Assembly: GCA_006386115.1 (NCBI GenBank)
Contig: VFIW01000011.1
Coordinates: forward strand, 124,001 to 188,000
Length of the DNA: 64,000 bases
From: Globisporangium splendens
Taxonomy: Eukaryota > Oomycota > Peronosporomycetes > Pythiales > Pythiaceae
Direction of reading: 5' to 3'
Below the pieces are notes generated by a model. The model was given only the letters and a program-made list of their open reading frames with translations, searched no databases and had not been told where the DNA came from. Shown here in pieces: positions 21,596 to 32,231 of the stretch (positions are counted from its first letter, which is position 1; every line of letters begins with the position of its first letter). Position numbers and translations under genes: made by a program.

Positions 21596-23827
21596 TCACT
21601 CGACCTTGATGGTGCGGTAGATCTTGCGCACGAAGATGAGCGAGCTGCGGAAGCCGATGAAGCCGAGCATGACGAAGAAGCAGTACGCCATCATGCCCGT
21701 GTACCCAAAGTAGAACGCGGCTTGGAAGAAACCCGTCATGGCCGTCGCGTTCTTGTAGTACCAGATGCTGTAGAGCAGCACGAAGAAGCCCGCGACGCCG
21801 CCCGAGACGTACGAGCGCCACCACCAGCGATGGTCTTCCGATGACAGCTGGATATACGTGAGCGAGATCGTCGTGAATGACGTCACGAACACGAGCATCA
21901 CGAACGAGAGGAAGAGGATCCCGAAGAGCTTGTAGATCGAGTGGCCCCAGATTGCCGCAAAGATGTGGTGCAGCTCAATGTACACGGCGCTGAATGGCAG
22001 ACACCCAGCCGCAAGCAGGAGGATGAGCGGGCTGCGGTACCACGGCACATCGGGAATCTCGCGCGGAATCTTGTTGGTTCGGCATGGCGCATTGAAGTCA
22101 CCCGTCGTGTTGCGACCCGCGATGCCACCAATCACGGTGAGCGGCAGTGCGACGAGCATGAAGATCGCGAGCACGATCATGATCGTGCCAAAGGGCAGTG
22201 CCGCCGACGAATCGTTCCAGATCGCAACCGAGTTCAAGAACGAGAAGATCACGAGCAACGGACCCGGGATGATGAACACCGACAAGAGGATGTTCCAGAC
22301 CCAGCGTTGGCTATATAGACATACAAAATACACCATCATTAGCATAAGCAGAAACAAGACAGCATAGGGTGAGCAATTTGAAAGCGTACCCGCCAAGTTG
22401 TCGGTACAGACTGGCCGAGTGGTAGCCGCCCACACTCGCCGTGAGCGCGTAGAGCACGATAAACGCCGTCATCATGCCGCCGCGCTTGTTGGGCTTAACA
22501 ATACCGACGAGCGACGACACAAGCACGATCATGAGCATCGTGAACAGCTGCGCACCGGCGCCGTTGAACGCGCAAAACAGATTCAGGTTCGTGGGCATGC
22601 GGAACACATCGGCGTGCACGAGCTTCCAGCCCGAGTCATCTTCCAGCCCGCCGCTCTCGTCGCCAGCTTCCAGATCCATGTACCGAGAGAAATCGCGTTT
22701 GAGGATGCGGATCATCACGATCGAGAGGAACGCGGTGAGCATCATCACAAGGATGAACGAGTTGATGACCGAGATCCAGTGGAGCTCCAGGTCGTCGTTG
22801 AACTCGCCTTCGTGCACGTTGCGCTCGTCATAGTCCAAGTCCGGGCGGTAGTGCCACGTCACCGAGTACGTGAACACGGCGTCGGGATTCTTCGCAACGT
22901 TTTCATCAGAAAGTGCGTAGCGATACTCGAGGCTGGGATCCGATGACGACATGGAGATATTCGCGGCCACAATCTAAAGAAACAGACATTGTGGGCTAAG
23001 AACCGCTCACAACGGTTGATTGCAGTGCAAAGCAATACTACAGAATATGCAATGAGAACGTACTCGGTTGACACCTTTCTCATCGACTCCTTCGTTGTTG
23101 TACGCGAGATCAAAGTGCAGGTGCGTGTTGAGGTAGTAGTTGACTTGCGTCATGCCCTGCTGGATCAGATACCCGACTTGGCCTTGCAGCTGAATGTCGT
23201 CGACATACATCTCGAAGTAAACTCCGCATCGCAAACAAAGCAGCACGTAGTCAAGGCAACCAGAATAATGCTCACAACCAATACAACACACAGTCTATAA
23301 ACGCATCACCAGCATGTGGAAAGGATATTTCATAATCTTCGTCAACGGCGTCCTTGAAAGCCTTGACGGTCGACTTCGTCATCGGCAGCTTGCACAGCTG
23401 CGCGTAGGTCTGGTCGACGCCAAAGTAGAGATGGTAGTCCGTGATCACCTTGCGGCTCCCCGTGAGCAACTCACCCAGGTCGTGGTCGTCCCAATTGCGC
23501 TCCTTCGGCTTGCAGTACGGCAGCTTGTAGTACTGATAGGTCTCGGTCGGGTTCGCATACGGTCGGATCTACGCGCATTCACACGCATGGAAGACAGAGA
23601 GAGCGACATATCAGTTTCCCATGCGCATCTTCTTCAGAGCATGCCAAGCGATCCTGTTATGGCAATTCGCGGCTCGCATTCATTCAGTTACGCACCGTGT
23701 TGGCGACGACGAGCACCTCGTCGCGCGCCTTGTACTCGGCAGCGTCGGCGTGGAGCGCGTTGCCGGCCAGGAGCGCAGCGCCCGCCGCGGCGAGCAGCAG
23801 CAGCTTCGTGCGAGATCCCCCCAGCAT
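21596..23827 (-). CDS. transmembrane 9 superfamily protein (nonaspanin)
   Basis: Five minus-strand exons: 23696-23827, 23329-23568, 23064-23216, 22390-22973 and 21596-22310. They total 607 residues, the usual TM9SF length. A signal peptide (MLGGSRTKLLLLAAAGAALL) leads to a lumenal domain with the family strings YYKLPYC and YEFEMYVDD. About nine hydrophobic spans follow, with hallmark segments such as ADVFRMP, FCAFNGAGAQ and IPREIPDVPWY. The C-terminus ends RKIYRTIKVE; TM9SF proteins use a C-terminal KxD/E signal for Golgi retention. Family role: sorting of glycine-rich transmembrane cargo in Golgi/endosomes. The Met at 23827 was preferred because the signal peptide starts there; the frame is open to a Met at 23866. 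The second intron is not GT-AG (see 23217-23328). Confidence 0.92.
23217..23328 (-). other. probable U12-type AT-AC intron in the TM9SF gene
   Basis: On the coding strand the intron starts ATATCCTTTCC, an exact match to the U12 5' splice-site consensus ATATCCTTT, and ends TTTAC. A GCCTTGAC string (branch A about 23251) resembles the U12 branch site TTCCTTRAY, though it lies 34 nt from the end, longer than typical. Removing 23217-23328 restores DEDYEFEMYVDD, the conserved TM9SF segment, in phase 0. The best GT-AG alternative inserts seven extra residues there. Confidence 0.75.
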
Positions 23828-24254
23828 CCTCCTCCTGCTTCGTGCGGCTTTGTGAGAGTGAAGCACGGTGCAAAAGAGTGAAACCTCTGAAAACTATCGA
23901 ACAGCACAACAGTGACTTGGCTCGGAGTGTCGCAGCCGTTTCTACTCTCAAATGCAGATAGTATACACTCAAGTCAAGATCTGCTCGTACAAGTAAAATA
24001 AGGAATATCGATTCTTGAAATGCTGCGACTCCTCACAGCTTACCGTATCATCTCTCTAATATTATTGAAGGCTTTCATCCAATCGAACGCGACCAACTTA
24101 CCCCCCACCCTCTCGAATTGGCTGAAAAGCTGCTTCAGGTCACAGGTAACCACGTCGCAGGCATCACTCCCACAACCCAAAATGAAAAAAACAAGCCACA
24201 AAGAGAAAGAGAACAAATGCACATTAGACCAACGGGCAGAAGCGAACGAGCGAG
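23828..24254. other. divergent intergenic region, TM9SF and lipase-J gene
   Basis: 427 bp serving as the shared upstream region of two divergently transcribed genes. No further gene seen. Confidence 0.45.
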
Positions 24255-27200
24255 ATGCCGCCGACGCGCTCGGACGCCACGTGCGACGCCAGCAGCAGCG
24301 CTGTAACCAGCGGCAGTAATGGCAGCAGCAGAGAGCAGGCGGCTGCAGGCGCGTGGTGGTGCGGCGCGGCGTCCACGGAGAGCGATCTGCTCAGCGCCGC
24401 CGTGCTCTGTGCCGCCATCGCGTCCGCTGCGTCCGCCAGCAAGAGCAAGAACGATGATCAAGGCAAGAACGAAGACGATGATCAAACGCGATCGGATCTG
24501 ATCCACGAGCGCCGCGTGCTCGAGACCCACATCCGCAACTCGCCGTTGCCGCACGATCTGCAGTTCCCCGTGCTTGAGTTCCAACTGGACTACGTGCTCA
24601 TGGAGACGACGCGGTCCATCGTGTGTGCCGTGCGTGCGACGACACACCGCGATATCCTCGAAACGGTGCTTGGCTCAACGATGCCGCTCTCGGATCCGTA
24701 CGAGTACCGCTTCGGTGGCGCGCATATTCACGTGCCGTTCTGGAAACGCGCGCAGCGTTTGGATCTGCAAGCCATCTATCGCCGTGCGAAGCGTACCAAG
24801 AAGATGCTGTTCCTGTGTGGCCATTCCATTGGCGGAAGCATCGCACAGCTTGGGTTTTGTGAGCTGGTGTACCAGCATTTACCGACCAAGATACGGCTAC
24901 AGCTGGAGAAAATGGACTTTGAGCAAAAGAAGCAGGACAAAGCCATCTCGGATGACAAGAATGGCTCCTCGGTACCTGCTAAGAATGCACCAAGACCAGC
25001 TGTGACCAAGCGAGACGCGATGTTGAGGCTTCTGGAAGCGTACCCAGATCAGGATGCATTGTTGCAGACGCTGCCGAATGTGCTTGCCGTTGGCTTTGGT
25101 GCACCATACAGCAGCTCGCAGTCGCTGTCAGCGTTTCTCGAGCCATTTGGCATGTCAAAGCGCATGATCACGTTCGTGAACGAGTTTGACTGCATCCCTG
25201 GGATCCTGAACATTGCACAGTCGGCTGCGATGCTCACAAAGACCGCAGAACGACTCGTGACGATCACGAAAGCGACCAAGACGCTACTGAACTTGCTGCC
25301 TGCAAGGATGCAGCACGTGCTGGCGGGATTGTCATCCACGAACGGCACTGGGACGGTACCGAGCGCGACGTCGGCGTATATCACGATGAGTCTCAACATT
25401 TTGCAAAACTCGTTCCAGAAACTGCGCGATTACAATGTCGTGAAGGACATGGCGTTACAGTACGCACCGTGTGGGATGTACGTGTTTCTCAAGAAGAACG
25501 GATCCGAGTATCAAAAGTACGCGGATCCGCAGCAGATCATGGACGCATTGCATGCTGACAGCGATGCCACGACGACACTGACGGGAAATTCGATCCTGCA
25601 GCACTTGATGAGCGCGTACGTGGATGCGATCGCGAAACGGTCGACGTCGATCCAGATCAATGCGACCATGAACTATTACGAGCGGCTGAATATTCCTCGG
25701 AACGCGACGCAGCGCGAGATTCGAAGTGCGTATCGCACACTGGCACTCAAATGGCACCCGGACCGATGGGCACATGCAACGTCGAGTATTCAGGAAAAAG
25801 AGATGGCCGAGCATATTTTCAAGCTGCTCGCGGAATCCTACGAAGTGCTGTCGGATCCGGTCGCGCGGAAAGAGTACGATGGCCATTTAGCGAAGGCACC
25901 GAGTCTCGCGGAAGAGTTTGTGCGCAATGGAACCGTGAACGGCATGACGTTGGACGAAGCCATCGCAACGTTCCGCGAGATGTTTGACCGCGGCTCGGGT
26001 ATGGTCTCACGCGCAGTGTCGCGTTTCAGTTCGTCAAGTTCGAGTGTCGTCGGGCAGCAGAACATCCGTCGTGGTGCCGCGAGTTCGCAGTCTTCTGACG
26101 GAGCTGGCGGTCTCATTGCGAACAATCACGACAACTTGTTTGCCCCCGATCGGATCCGCGTGACGCGCAAAGTCGGTATCGGTGCTGATCAGCAGGACAA
26201 GATCATGTACCTCCAGCCGGACGAGTTGATCTCTGGGGATATGCCAGCGCCGTCGCGAAGCATCAAGGCGCCTCAGTCTGGTCTGAAGACCATCTCGGTT
26301 GTTGGTGGTGCCGTCGCAGTCGGTGCGAGTGTGGCGCTGATCGTGAGCGCGTGGTCGCAATACTCGGAGAGCTCGAAGCGGAGACGTCAAGCAGAAACCG
26401 TGCGCAACATGTCGGGCGACCATCTGATGCTGTTAATGGAGGACCACATCAACACTCGGCGTGCGACGAAATCCAAGATGCTGCAGCTTAAAGCGAATAA
26501 AGAGAGCAAGCCGTCAGTCGTTTCAGAAGAAAGCACAGCGCTAGTGACTCTTGATTCAGCGACTACCGACATTGAACGCGTCGTGCAAGAAGAGGAAGAA
26601 AGTGAGATGGAGCTCATTGACGAGTTCTACGAGTGCGTGACTGACTACGATGCAGCAGCACTGGAGGCTTTTGCAGAAGACGAATTCTTTGATTGCGTGG
26701 ACCTCGCGGAAGCGATGGCAGAACATTTTCATGACGATGCGGCCGAAGAAAAGCATTCCGAACCAGAACCCGAGACGGTAGCCGTGTTTCCAGAAGGGTC
26801 GACGGTCAACACGCCATTCGGCATTGGCGTGGTGGAATCCTGGCGAGACCACTCGTCGTCTGCCGTGATCCGGTTTTCCAATTCGCTTTGCGTGGGGTAC
26901 ATTCAAAAGAGCGACTTGACTAGAGGTGCCTCCATCGCGCTCGCTGAGACGGGCAAAGCCCTGGAAGCCAAGCGTGTGGCTTTAGCCGAGCGCGTGATCG
27001 TTGATTATCATTTGGAAGACGACACCAGCGCAAGCAATTTCAGGGCGATCGTACATGCGAGCAAAGACGGCGCTCTCGATAGTGGCATCCGCGCCGCTGG
27101 CGGCGTCGCATTAGCGAAAGGGATAGCGAGGACGTCCAAGTCGCTTGGTGGTGCTGTTGCGGCGCCGCTGACGATTGCATCCATCCTTGTGGATATCGGC

Positions 27201-28586
27201 AAAGAGTATTACGATTACCGCACAAAGCACACGGAGCGGAAGTCGCAGGGCGTGCTTTCCGAGACTAGTGAGCGGTTGTTGATGAAGGATTTCCGCTTGA
27301 AGGCTGGTCAGCATATCGCGAGCGGGACTGCAGCTGCCGCCGGTGCGAGTGTCGGTGCGTACAGCGTCGCGTCTGCGGTGGGCTTCTGGACAGGCGTGGG
27401 CATCACTGGTCCTGTTGGAGTGATCGCTGCTACGAGTGCTGCAGTTGTCGGTGGGATGCTCGGCTTTTTCGCGGGCTCCAAGGCGTACAATGGCTACACT
27501 TCGACGTATTTCCAGAGTCACATGCACGCGAAGGAGCACATTGATCGATTGGAGTTGGGAGCGCGTATCCTGTTCAACGAGTACGATCCCGAGGGCAATG
27601 GCGAGATCGCGAAGGACGACTGCATCAAGATCATGACGAAGTTGTACGAGGCGTCGAGCGCCGTCTCGGAAGATGGCTATCAGCAAACGGTCGATGTCCT
27701 GCAGGATGAGAGTTTCCAGGGACCAGTGACCTGGGGGATGTTCTGGGAATGGGTGAGTACCGAGGCCGCCAAGTCGCTTCGCATTCTTGAGCACGAGGAA
27801 TCCAAGCCACTCAGTGAGCCTGTGCAAGGCGAAAGTTGGTGGTCGAGCTACATGAGCTACTTCTCGTATGGGAGTCTCAATTCCGCCGTCACATCGCCAC
27901 CAGAGCTCGCGTCGCTGCAGAGTTGCATGTATCCGTCAGTGAAGACCATTTTGCGATACAAGGACGTCCCGGAAGACGAAGCGAAGAAGAAAGAAGCGAA
28001 TCTGATCACTGCAGCTAGTGCCAACGATGAGATCGAAAACGACAACGATGAGGAGCGTGACAACCTTGTGGTGTTGCACGCGCAATTGGAAGCGCTCGTG
28101 AACTCTGGCGATTTGACAGTGGGCGATGCGTTCCAGTTGAAGGAATCCCTCGACTCGGAGGACGCTGTCGTGCGTGAATCCGCGCGAAGCACCATTGCCG
28201 CGTTGCAGAATGGACAGGCAGACAGCGGCGAGCTCGAAGGCGTGATCAGCGAAGGGTTTTTCGGGACAAGTGCAGCAGATGCAAGCGCATTGTCTACTGA
28301 AGATGAGCTGGCCGTTCAGCCGAGAAAGGCGACGCAGCAAAAGGACAAGAAGATTGAGGTGAATGCGTCAAAGCCGCCGCCAGTTGCCCAGCCTCGCGTG
28401 TCGAAAGAGGAAGAAGAGATGGATGTGCTGTGCTCGCTTATGTCGACCCAGGGGCTACGCGATTTCCTGCAGGCGCACCACATTGAGCCGACGACAGATT
28501 CAGCTCGCCACGAAGACCTGCACTGTCTGGCGCTGCAAGCGACGGTCGCGTCCACAACACCGTCGAGAACCTCGTCAAAGCCGTAA
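24255..28586 (+). CDS. class-3 lipase-like / J-domain / EF-hand multidomain protein, 1443 aa
   Basis: A single uninterrupted exon. After a Ser/Ala-rich N-terminus comes a lipase_3-type segment with nucleophile elbow CGHSIGGS (Ser191) and a later VGFGAPYSSS stretch, as in fungal-type lipases. A complete J domain follows from residue 473 (NYYERLNIPRNATQREI) with HPD at 501-503. A hydrophobic Gly/Ala segment lies near 680-700 and an SH3/Tudor-like module near 850 (VNTPFGIGVVESW). A second Gly/Ala-rich membrane-like stretch lies near 1020-1080 and an EF-hand-like loop near 1110 (DPEGNGEIAKDD). The C-terminus is acidic and helical. I know of no characterised protein with this order. It may couple lipid hydrolysis to Hsp70 recruitment at a membrane, but that is inference. 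Confidence 0.85.
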   Translation: MPPTRSDATCDASSSAVTSGSNGSSREQAAAGAWWCGAASTESDLLSAAVLCAAIASAASASKSKNDDQGKNEDDDQTRSDLIHERRVLETHIRNSPLPHDLQFPVLEFQLDYVLMETTRSIVCAVRATTHRDILETVLGSTMPLSDPYEYRFGGAHIHVPFWKRAQRLDLQAIYRRAKRTKKMLFLCGHSIGGSIAQLGFCELVYQHLPTKIRLQLEKMDFEQKKQDKAISDDKNGSSVPAKNAPRPAVTKRDAMLRLLEAYPDQDALLQTLPNVLAVGFGAPYSSSQSLSAFLEPFGMSKRMITFVNEFDCIPGILNIAQSAAMLTKTAERLVTITKATKTLLNLLPARMQHVLAGLSSTNGTGTVPSATSAYITMSLNILQNSFQKLRDYNVVKDMALQYAPCGMYVFLKKNGSEYQKYADPQQIMDALHADSDATTTLTGNSILQHLMSAYVDAIAKRSTSIQINATMNYYERLNIPRNATQREIRSAYRTLALKWHPDRWAHATSSIQEKEMAEHIFKLLAESYEVLSDPVARKEYDGHLAKAPSLAEEFVRNGTVNGMTLDEAIATFREMFDRGSGMVSRAVSRFSSSSSSVVGQQNIRRGAASSQSSDGAGGLIANNHDNLFAPDRIRVTRKVGIGADQQDKIMYLQPDELISGDMPAPSRSIKAPQSGLKTISVVGGAVAVGASVALIVSAWSQYSESSKRRRQAETVRNMSGDHLMLLMEDHINTRRATKSKMLQLKANKESKPSVVSEESTALVTLDSATTDIERVVQEEEESEMELIDEFYECVTDYDAAALEAFAEDEFFDCVDLAEAMAEHFHDDAAEEKHSEPEPETVAVFPEGSTVNTPFGIGVVESWRDHSSSAVIRFSNSLCVGYIQKSDLTRGASIALAETGKALEAKRVALAERVIVDYHLEDDTSASNFRAIVHASKDGALDSGIRAAGGVALAKGIARTSKSLGGAVAAPLTIASILVDIGKEYYDYRTKHTERKSQGVLSETSERLLMKDFRLKAGQHIASGTAAAAGASVGAYSVASAVGFWTGVGITGPVGVIAATSAAVVGGMLGFFAGSKAYNGYTSTYFQSHMHAKEHIDRLELGARILFNEYDPEGNGEIAKDDCIKIMTKLYEASSAVSEDGYQQTVDVLQDESFQGPVTWGMFWEWVSTEAAKSLRILEHEESKPLSEPVQGESWWSSYMSYFSYGSLNSAVTSPPELASLQSCMYPSVKTILRYKDVPEDEAKKKEANLITAASANDEIENDNDEERDNLVVLHAQLEALVNSGDLTVGDAFQLKESLDSEDAVVRESARSTIAALQNGQADSGELEGVISEGFFGTSAADASALSTEDELAVQPRKATQQKDKKIEVNASKPPPVAQPRVSKEEEEMDVLCSLMSTQGLRDFLQAHHIEPTTDSARHEDLHCLALQATVASTTPSRTSSKP

Positions 28587-28725
28587 GGTTGAGTTTTTCC
28601 TGTGTATTGTATGGTTGAACTATTTTGTCAAAAGCTACTGTTACATGCGCATCGGTCTTCCTATGGTGATGCAGGTGTGTCTCTGTGTGTGCTGTTGAGC
28701 TCTCGAGGCTCCGTTGGTGTCGTGT

Positions 28726-29836
28726 CTAAACTTTTCGTGCGATCTCCCAGATCTCGATATCATCCGCCTGGTAATGAGGGTGATACTCGTCGTCCTCGAT
28801 CACGCGAAGAGCGAAGCCCTGGGCTGCCATGAGATCCCAGAAGCGCTGCTTCGGGTGGAACTCCTCGTAGTGGCGGTGCTCGTACGAGATGAGGATCTTG
28901 GCGTGCGGCTTGCAAAGCAGCGCGAGCGCAGCGACAAGAGGCTCGATCGGGTACAGGCGCGGCAGGATGCAATCCGAGACCAGGATCAGGTCCGGGTACT
29001 CCTGAGGCTCTGCATTGGGTGGCAAGATCGCTTCACTTGGCGGAGCTCCCCACATGTAGCTCGCCACTTCCACAATGGTGGTGATGGGGTTCTCCCCACG
29101 TGCTTGCGATTCGTGGCGTGCGAGATCCGCATTCTCTTGCATGAGGAACAGCACGTTGTCCACGTCCGTGACGACCACGCGGCGCGCGTGCAGCATGGCT
29201 GCAGCGATGCCCACAGCGCCAGTGCCGCTCCCAAGCTCCAGCACGAACTGGTTCTGCAATTGCTTGGTGGCGCCAAAGCGGTGATCCAAGTGCTTCAACA
29301 GCACGCACGCAGCAGGCCACACCTGTTGCAGTCAAATGCGCGGAGTTAGCACGCATTTATGCAGGCGAATAACTTGAGAGCAGGCCACTCACCGTGAGCC
29401 CCGTGCCAAGACCATTAAGCTCCCCTTGCAGCAATTGCTTGACGCGCAGCGGTTTCCCATTGACCGTTTCCTCAAAGAACGGCTCCGTCGAGTACACATC
29501 GCGCCATGCGAGCGTCTGCCACGCGCGGAGGCTGGTCTTCGTACCGCGAGTGCTGCGCTTGCTCGGTGCAGCAGTATCTGACGATGACGATGCGTCTTCG
29601 TCTTCGGCGGTCGACGAGACGGTGCTGGCGTCCGAGAGGTTGGAGCCCGACTGGCGGCGCATGCGGAGCTGCACGCCGTCGCGCAGCAGCTTCATGAACG
29701 AGAGCCGGTCGCTGCGACTCACAGTCGGCTCCTGCGCATGGGGAGGCTCTGCTGTGGACTGCATCTGTCGAATGCGATTATGAGCGCGCGCGCGCTTGGA
29801 TCTTAGCGGCAGGGGGGATAGCGGTGCCGTCGTCAA
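28726..29836 (-). CDS. METTL21-type protein-lysine methyltransferase-like protein
   Basis: Exons 29393-29836 and 28726-29322 on the minus strand give 346 residues. A Ser-rich N-terminal region precedes a seven-beta-strand methyltransferase. It has motif I VLELGSGTGAVGIAAA for S-adenosylmethionine, an acidic post-I loop VVVTDVDN, and DLILVSDCILPRLYPIEPL, which occupies the place of the family DxxY catalytic region. VWPAACVLLKHL before motif I is the usual METTL21/FAM86 lead-in. Family members methylate lysines of chaperones or translation factors; the substrate here is unknown. Convergent with the lipase-J gene, 139 bp apart. The start could also be the internal Met at MQSTAEPP. Confidence 0.82.
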
Positions 29837-30164
29837 TGCGCTGATGATCTGACGACGGATTCTTCCAGCCGCGTTATTTCAGGGTTCAGCGTATCATCTC
29901 GGACAGAGCCGAAACAGCAGACGGTGTTCTTGTTCAAGGAAAACCTGTTTATGGTTATCAAGCACGAGATATTGTGAGCATATGGGCAAAATGTTTGCTG
30001 ACAACGCTTTGACGAATACCTGTTTATGTCGGGTAAAGTGTCAATTTTGAAGCAGGTTGCGAAAAACAAAAAAGAGGACTTTGTTCTGCGCGTTTTCTAT
30101 TCGCATATGCAGCTCCTTCCTTGTGTGATATGTCCTTCCTATTTACCATGCACCTGCGTGTCAA
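29837..30164. other. intergenic, methyltransferase promoter
   Basis: 328 bp between the methyltransferase start and the 3' end of the next minus-strand gene. No coding signal seen. Confidence 0.4.
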
Positions 30165-31167
30165 CTAACTGCTGTCGTCCGAGGACGCGTCGTCGTTCAG
30201 AAACGCTGAGAGCCGCACGGGCGACGGCGAGTGGTCGCGGTCGCGACTCGCCTTCTTGCTCTTCTTCTTCTTGGACTTGCTACTGTGCTTGTGTCGCTTT
30301 CGAGAGCGCTCTTCTCTATCGGAATCACCCGACAAAGCGTCCGACTCGGAGTCCGACGACACGCTTCGTCGACGCTTTCGACTTTTCCTGCAAAGTTATA
30401 TCGCAGCAGCACAGGCACACAAAATTGTTAGCCATTTTGAGATTCGAGACGGCCTGTACGCTGAAAAATAAACGCATGAAGCGTACTTTTTCTTGCGGCT
30501 GTTTTTCTTCTTGGAGCGCTTGCGGCCGTCGTCGCTGTCGCTATCGTTGTCCGATGAAGATGACGATCGTTTCTTCTTCTTCTTCGTGGTGTGGCTGCGC
30601 TTCGCCAACGCCTGGAGCATCATGAGCATTCCGCAACGCAAGGTTAACCACCATGTATCAAAGGCAGTTATTGCGATATGGCTTGTGTATCCAGCTTACC
30701 TTTTCACGCGCAGCGTCCAGCTTCTTTCGGTACGCGATCATCTCTTTGTCGTCGTTGGCGAACAGATCCAGTTTGTCGGCATTCTCCTTCTTGTACTGCT
30801 CCCATGTCGGACGGTTCGGGTCGCTGATGCGGTCCGCGATCGTGCGCTCATCCTTTCCCGTCACCATGCGCATGAACGCGTCCATGGTCGCCGACTGCGC
30901 GACGGGCTTCTTCGCGGTGCTGGAGCTCGACGCTGGGGGAGCTACAGGCGCCTAACGGCCACATCGACATGTTGGCACGAAAGTATTCTTGTCCGTTTGC
31001 TTTCTATTGTTCATTGCTGCACGTACCGGTGTGGCGCCGACGCGCGCGTTCCGCTGGCGCTCGAAGCGGTCATCGTTGACGTGGCGGTCGAGTACCTGGC
31101 TGTAGTTAACGCCCGAGGACTTCTTGAGCCCAAAGTCCTCGTCCTTGTCGCGCGACTTGCGTGACAT
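30165..31167 (-). CDS. Ser/Lys-rich nuclear protein with conserved N-terminal region, function unknown
   Basis: Four minus-strand exons (31027-31167, 30700-30951, 30487-30611, 30165-30387) close in frame to 246 residues. The first half is ordinary sequence: MSRKSRDKDEDFGLKKSSG, then DAFMRMVTGKDERTIADRI and RPTWEQYKKENADKLDL. The second half is dominated by KKKKKRSSSSSDNDSDSDD and similar Arg/Lys/Ser/Asp runs, typical of nuclear splicing or nucleolar proteins. I do not recognise a named family with confidence. It is divergent from the POMP gene across 206 bp. Confidence 0.72.
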
Positions 31168-31373
31168 CGCCAATTGTGCCAGTTTGGTGACCAACAGGCA
31201 GACGAAAGCAGTCCAACAAACAAAAAACATCACCGATACGAACTTGAGATGCCTGTTATTTGGTTTTACCAAGGAGTATCTTTTTGCTGGCACCGGTTTG
31301 TAACACTGGAGGAGGGGGAAATCAACCACAGCAGAAAGCAAAAACGAAGAACAGAGCAAAGCAGCAGCAGAAA

Positions 31374-32231
31374 ATGGTAAAGATCGCGAGCAGCTCCATG
31401 GACGTTGATGTGTGTGTTCATCCCCCTTCTCTATGTACCGTTGCTTATCTAATACGTGTGCGCGTGTCTGTATGTGTGTGAATGTATAGGATCTCACCAG
31501 CCTCCCACTCGTCCGTGCGCCGCCAGATGCTCTCCGCCACGGTTTCTTCAGTGCGAGTGAAGACGCGCGACCAGTGCACGAGGTGCAGCGCCTCCAGACT
31601 GTTGTACGTACAAGACACTCATTCTCTCTACGATATGATGGCGTTGATGCAACAGAGTGCCTGGCGCTGGTGCATATACTTGCGTGGAGTGTGCATATTC
31701 GTCAAGGGATGGTGTAGTAATTCGAAATGGATCTTTCTTTTGGTTGCTCATGCTTCGCTATTAAACAGCACCGCACCACGAACTGGGAGTTGAAGATGGC
31801 AACGGTCGAGCAAGTGTACGGGAAAGCTGCTGCGATGCGTCTTCGCACGGAAAAAGTCGTCATGGAGCAGTTTGGCGTAAGTGTTTCTTTATTTGTTTAT
31901 TCGATCGGTTGTAAATGTGAGTGCGCACCATGAAAGGATTGTTTAATCGAACCATTTCGTTTCTTTATTCGATTACGTGTAGCGCCTTCCTGGTTTGCCA
32001 AGCTCGCGCGCCGGACTGGACACGATCACTGGCGCGGACCAAGACATCGAGTTCGCAGACATTCTCAACGGTACAATGTCCTCTTTGTCCACACCCTGAT
32101 GGGTATATTTACCGTCTATCCTTACTCTTTTGCGCTTTCTTCTGTCGCGTGTATGAACAGACCCAAACCAGCACCCAGAGCACACGTTCCGAGTCCACGA
32201 AGCCATGGAAGTCAAGTTGAGCATCTTTTAA
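31374..32231 (+). CDS. POMP: proteasome maturation protein POMP/UMP1
   Basis: Exons 31374-31376, 31490-31603, 31769-31876, 31983-32070 and 32161-32231 give 127 residues. The first coding exon is only the ATG, followed at once by a GTAAAG donor. The UMP1 family path is clear: PPDALRHGFFSASED and HEVQRLQ, NWELKMATVEQVYG, RLPGLPSSRAGLDTITGAD, then DIEFADILNDPNQ and the C-terminal HEAMEVKLSIF, which parallel the human order RLPFLSSS, GFEDILNDPSQ and MVEYKLGLL. POMP chaperones 20S core assembly and is degraded as the first substrate of the new proteasome. All exon junctions are phase 0 except the last (phase 1). It was assembled from pieces, since no single open frame covers more than about 40 of its codons. 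Confidence 0.85.
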
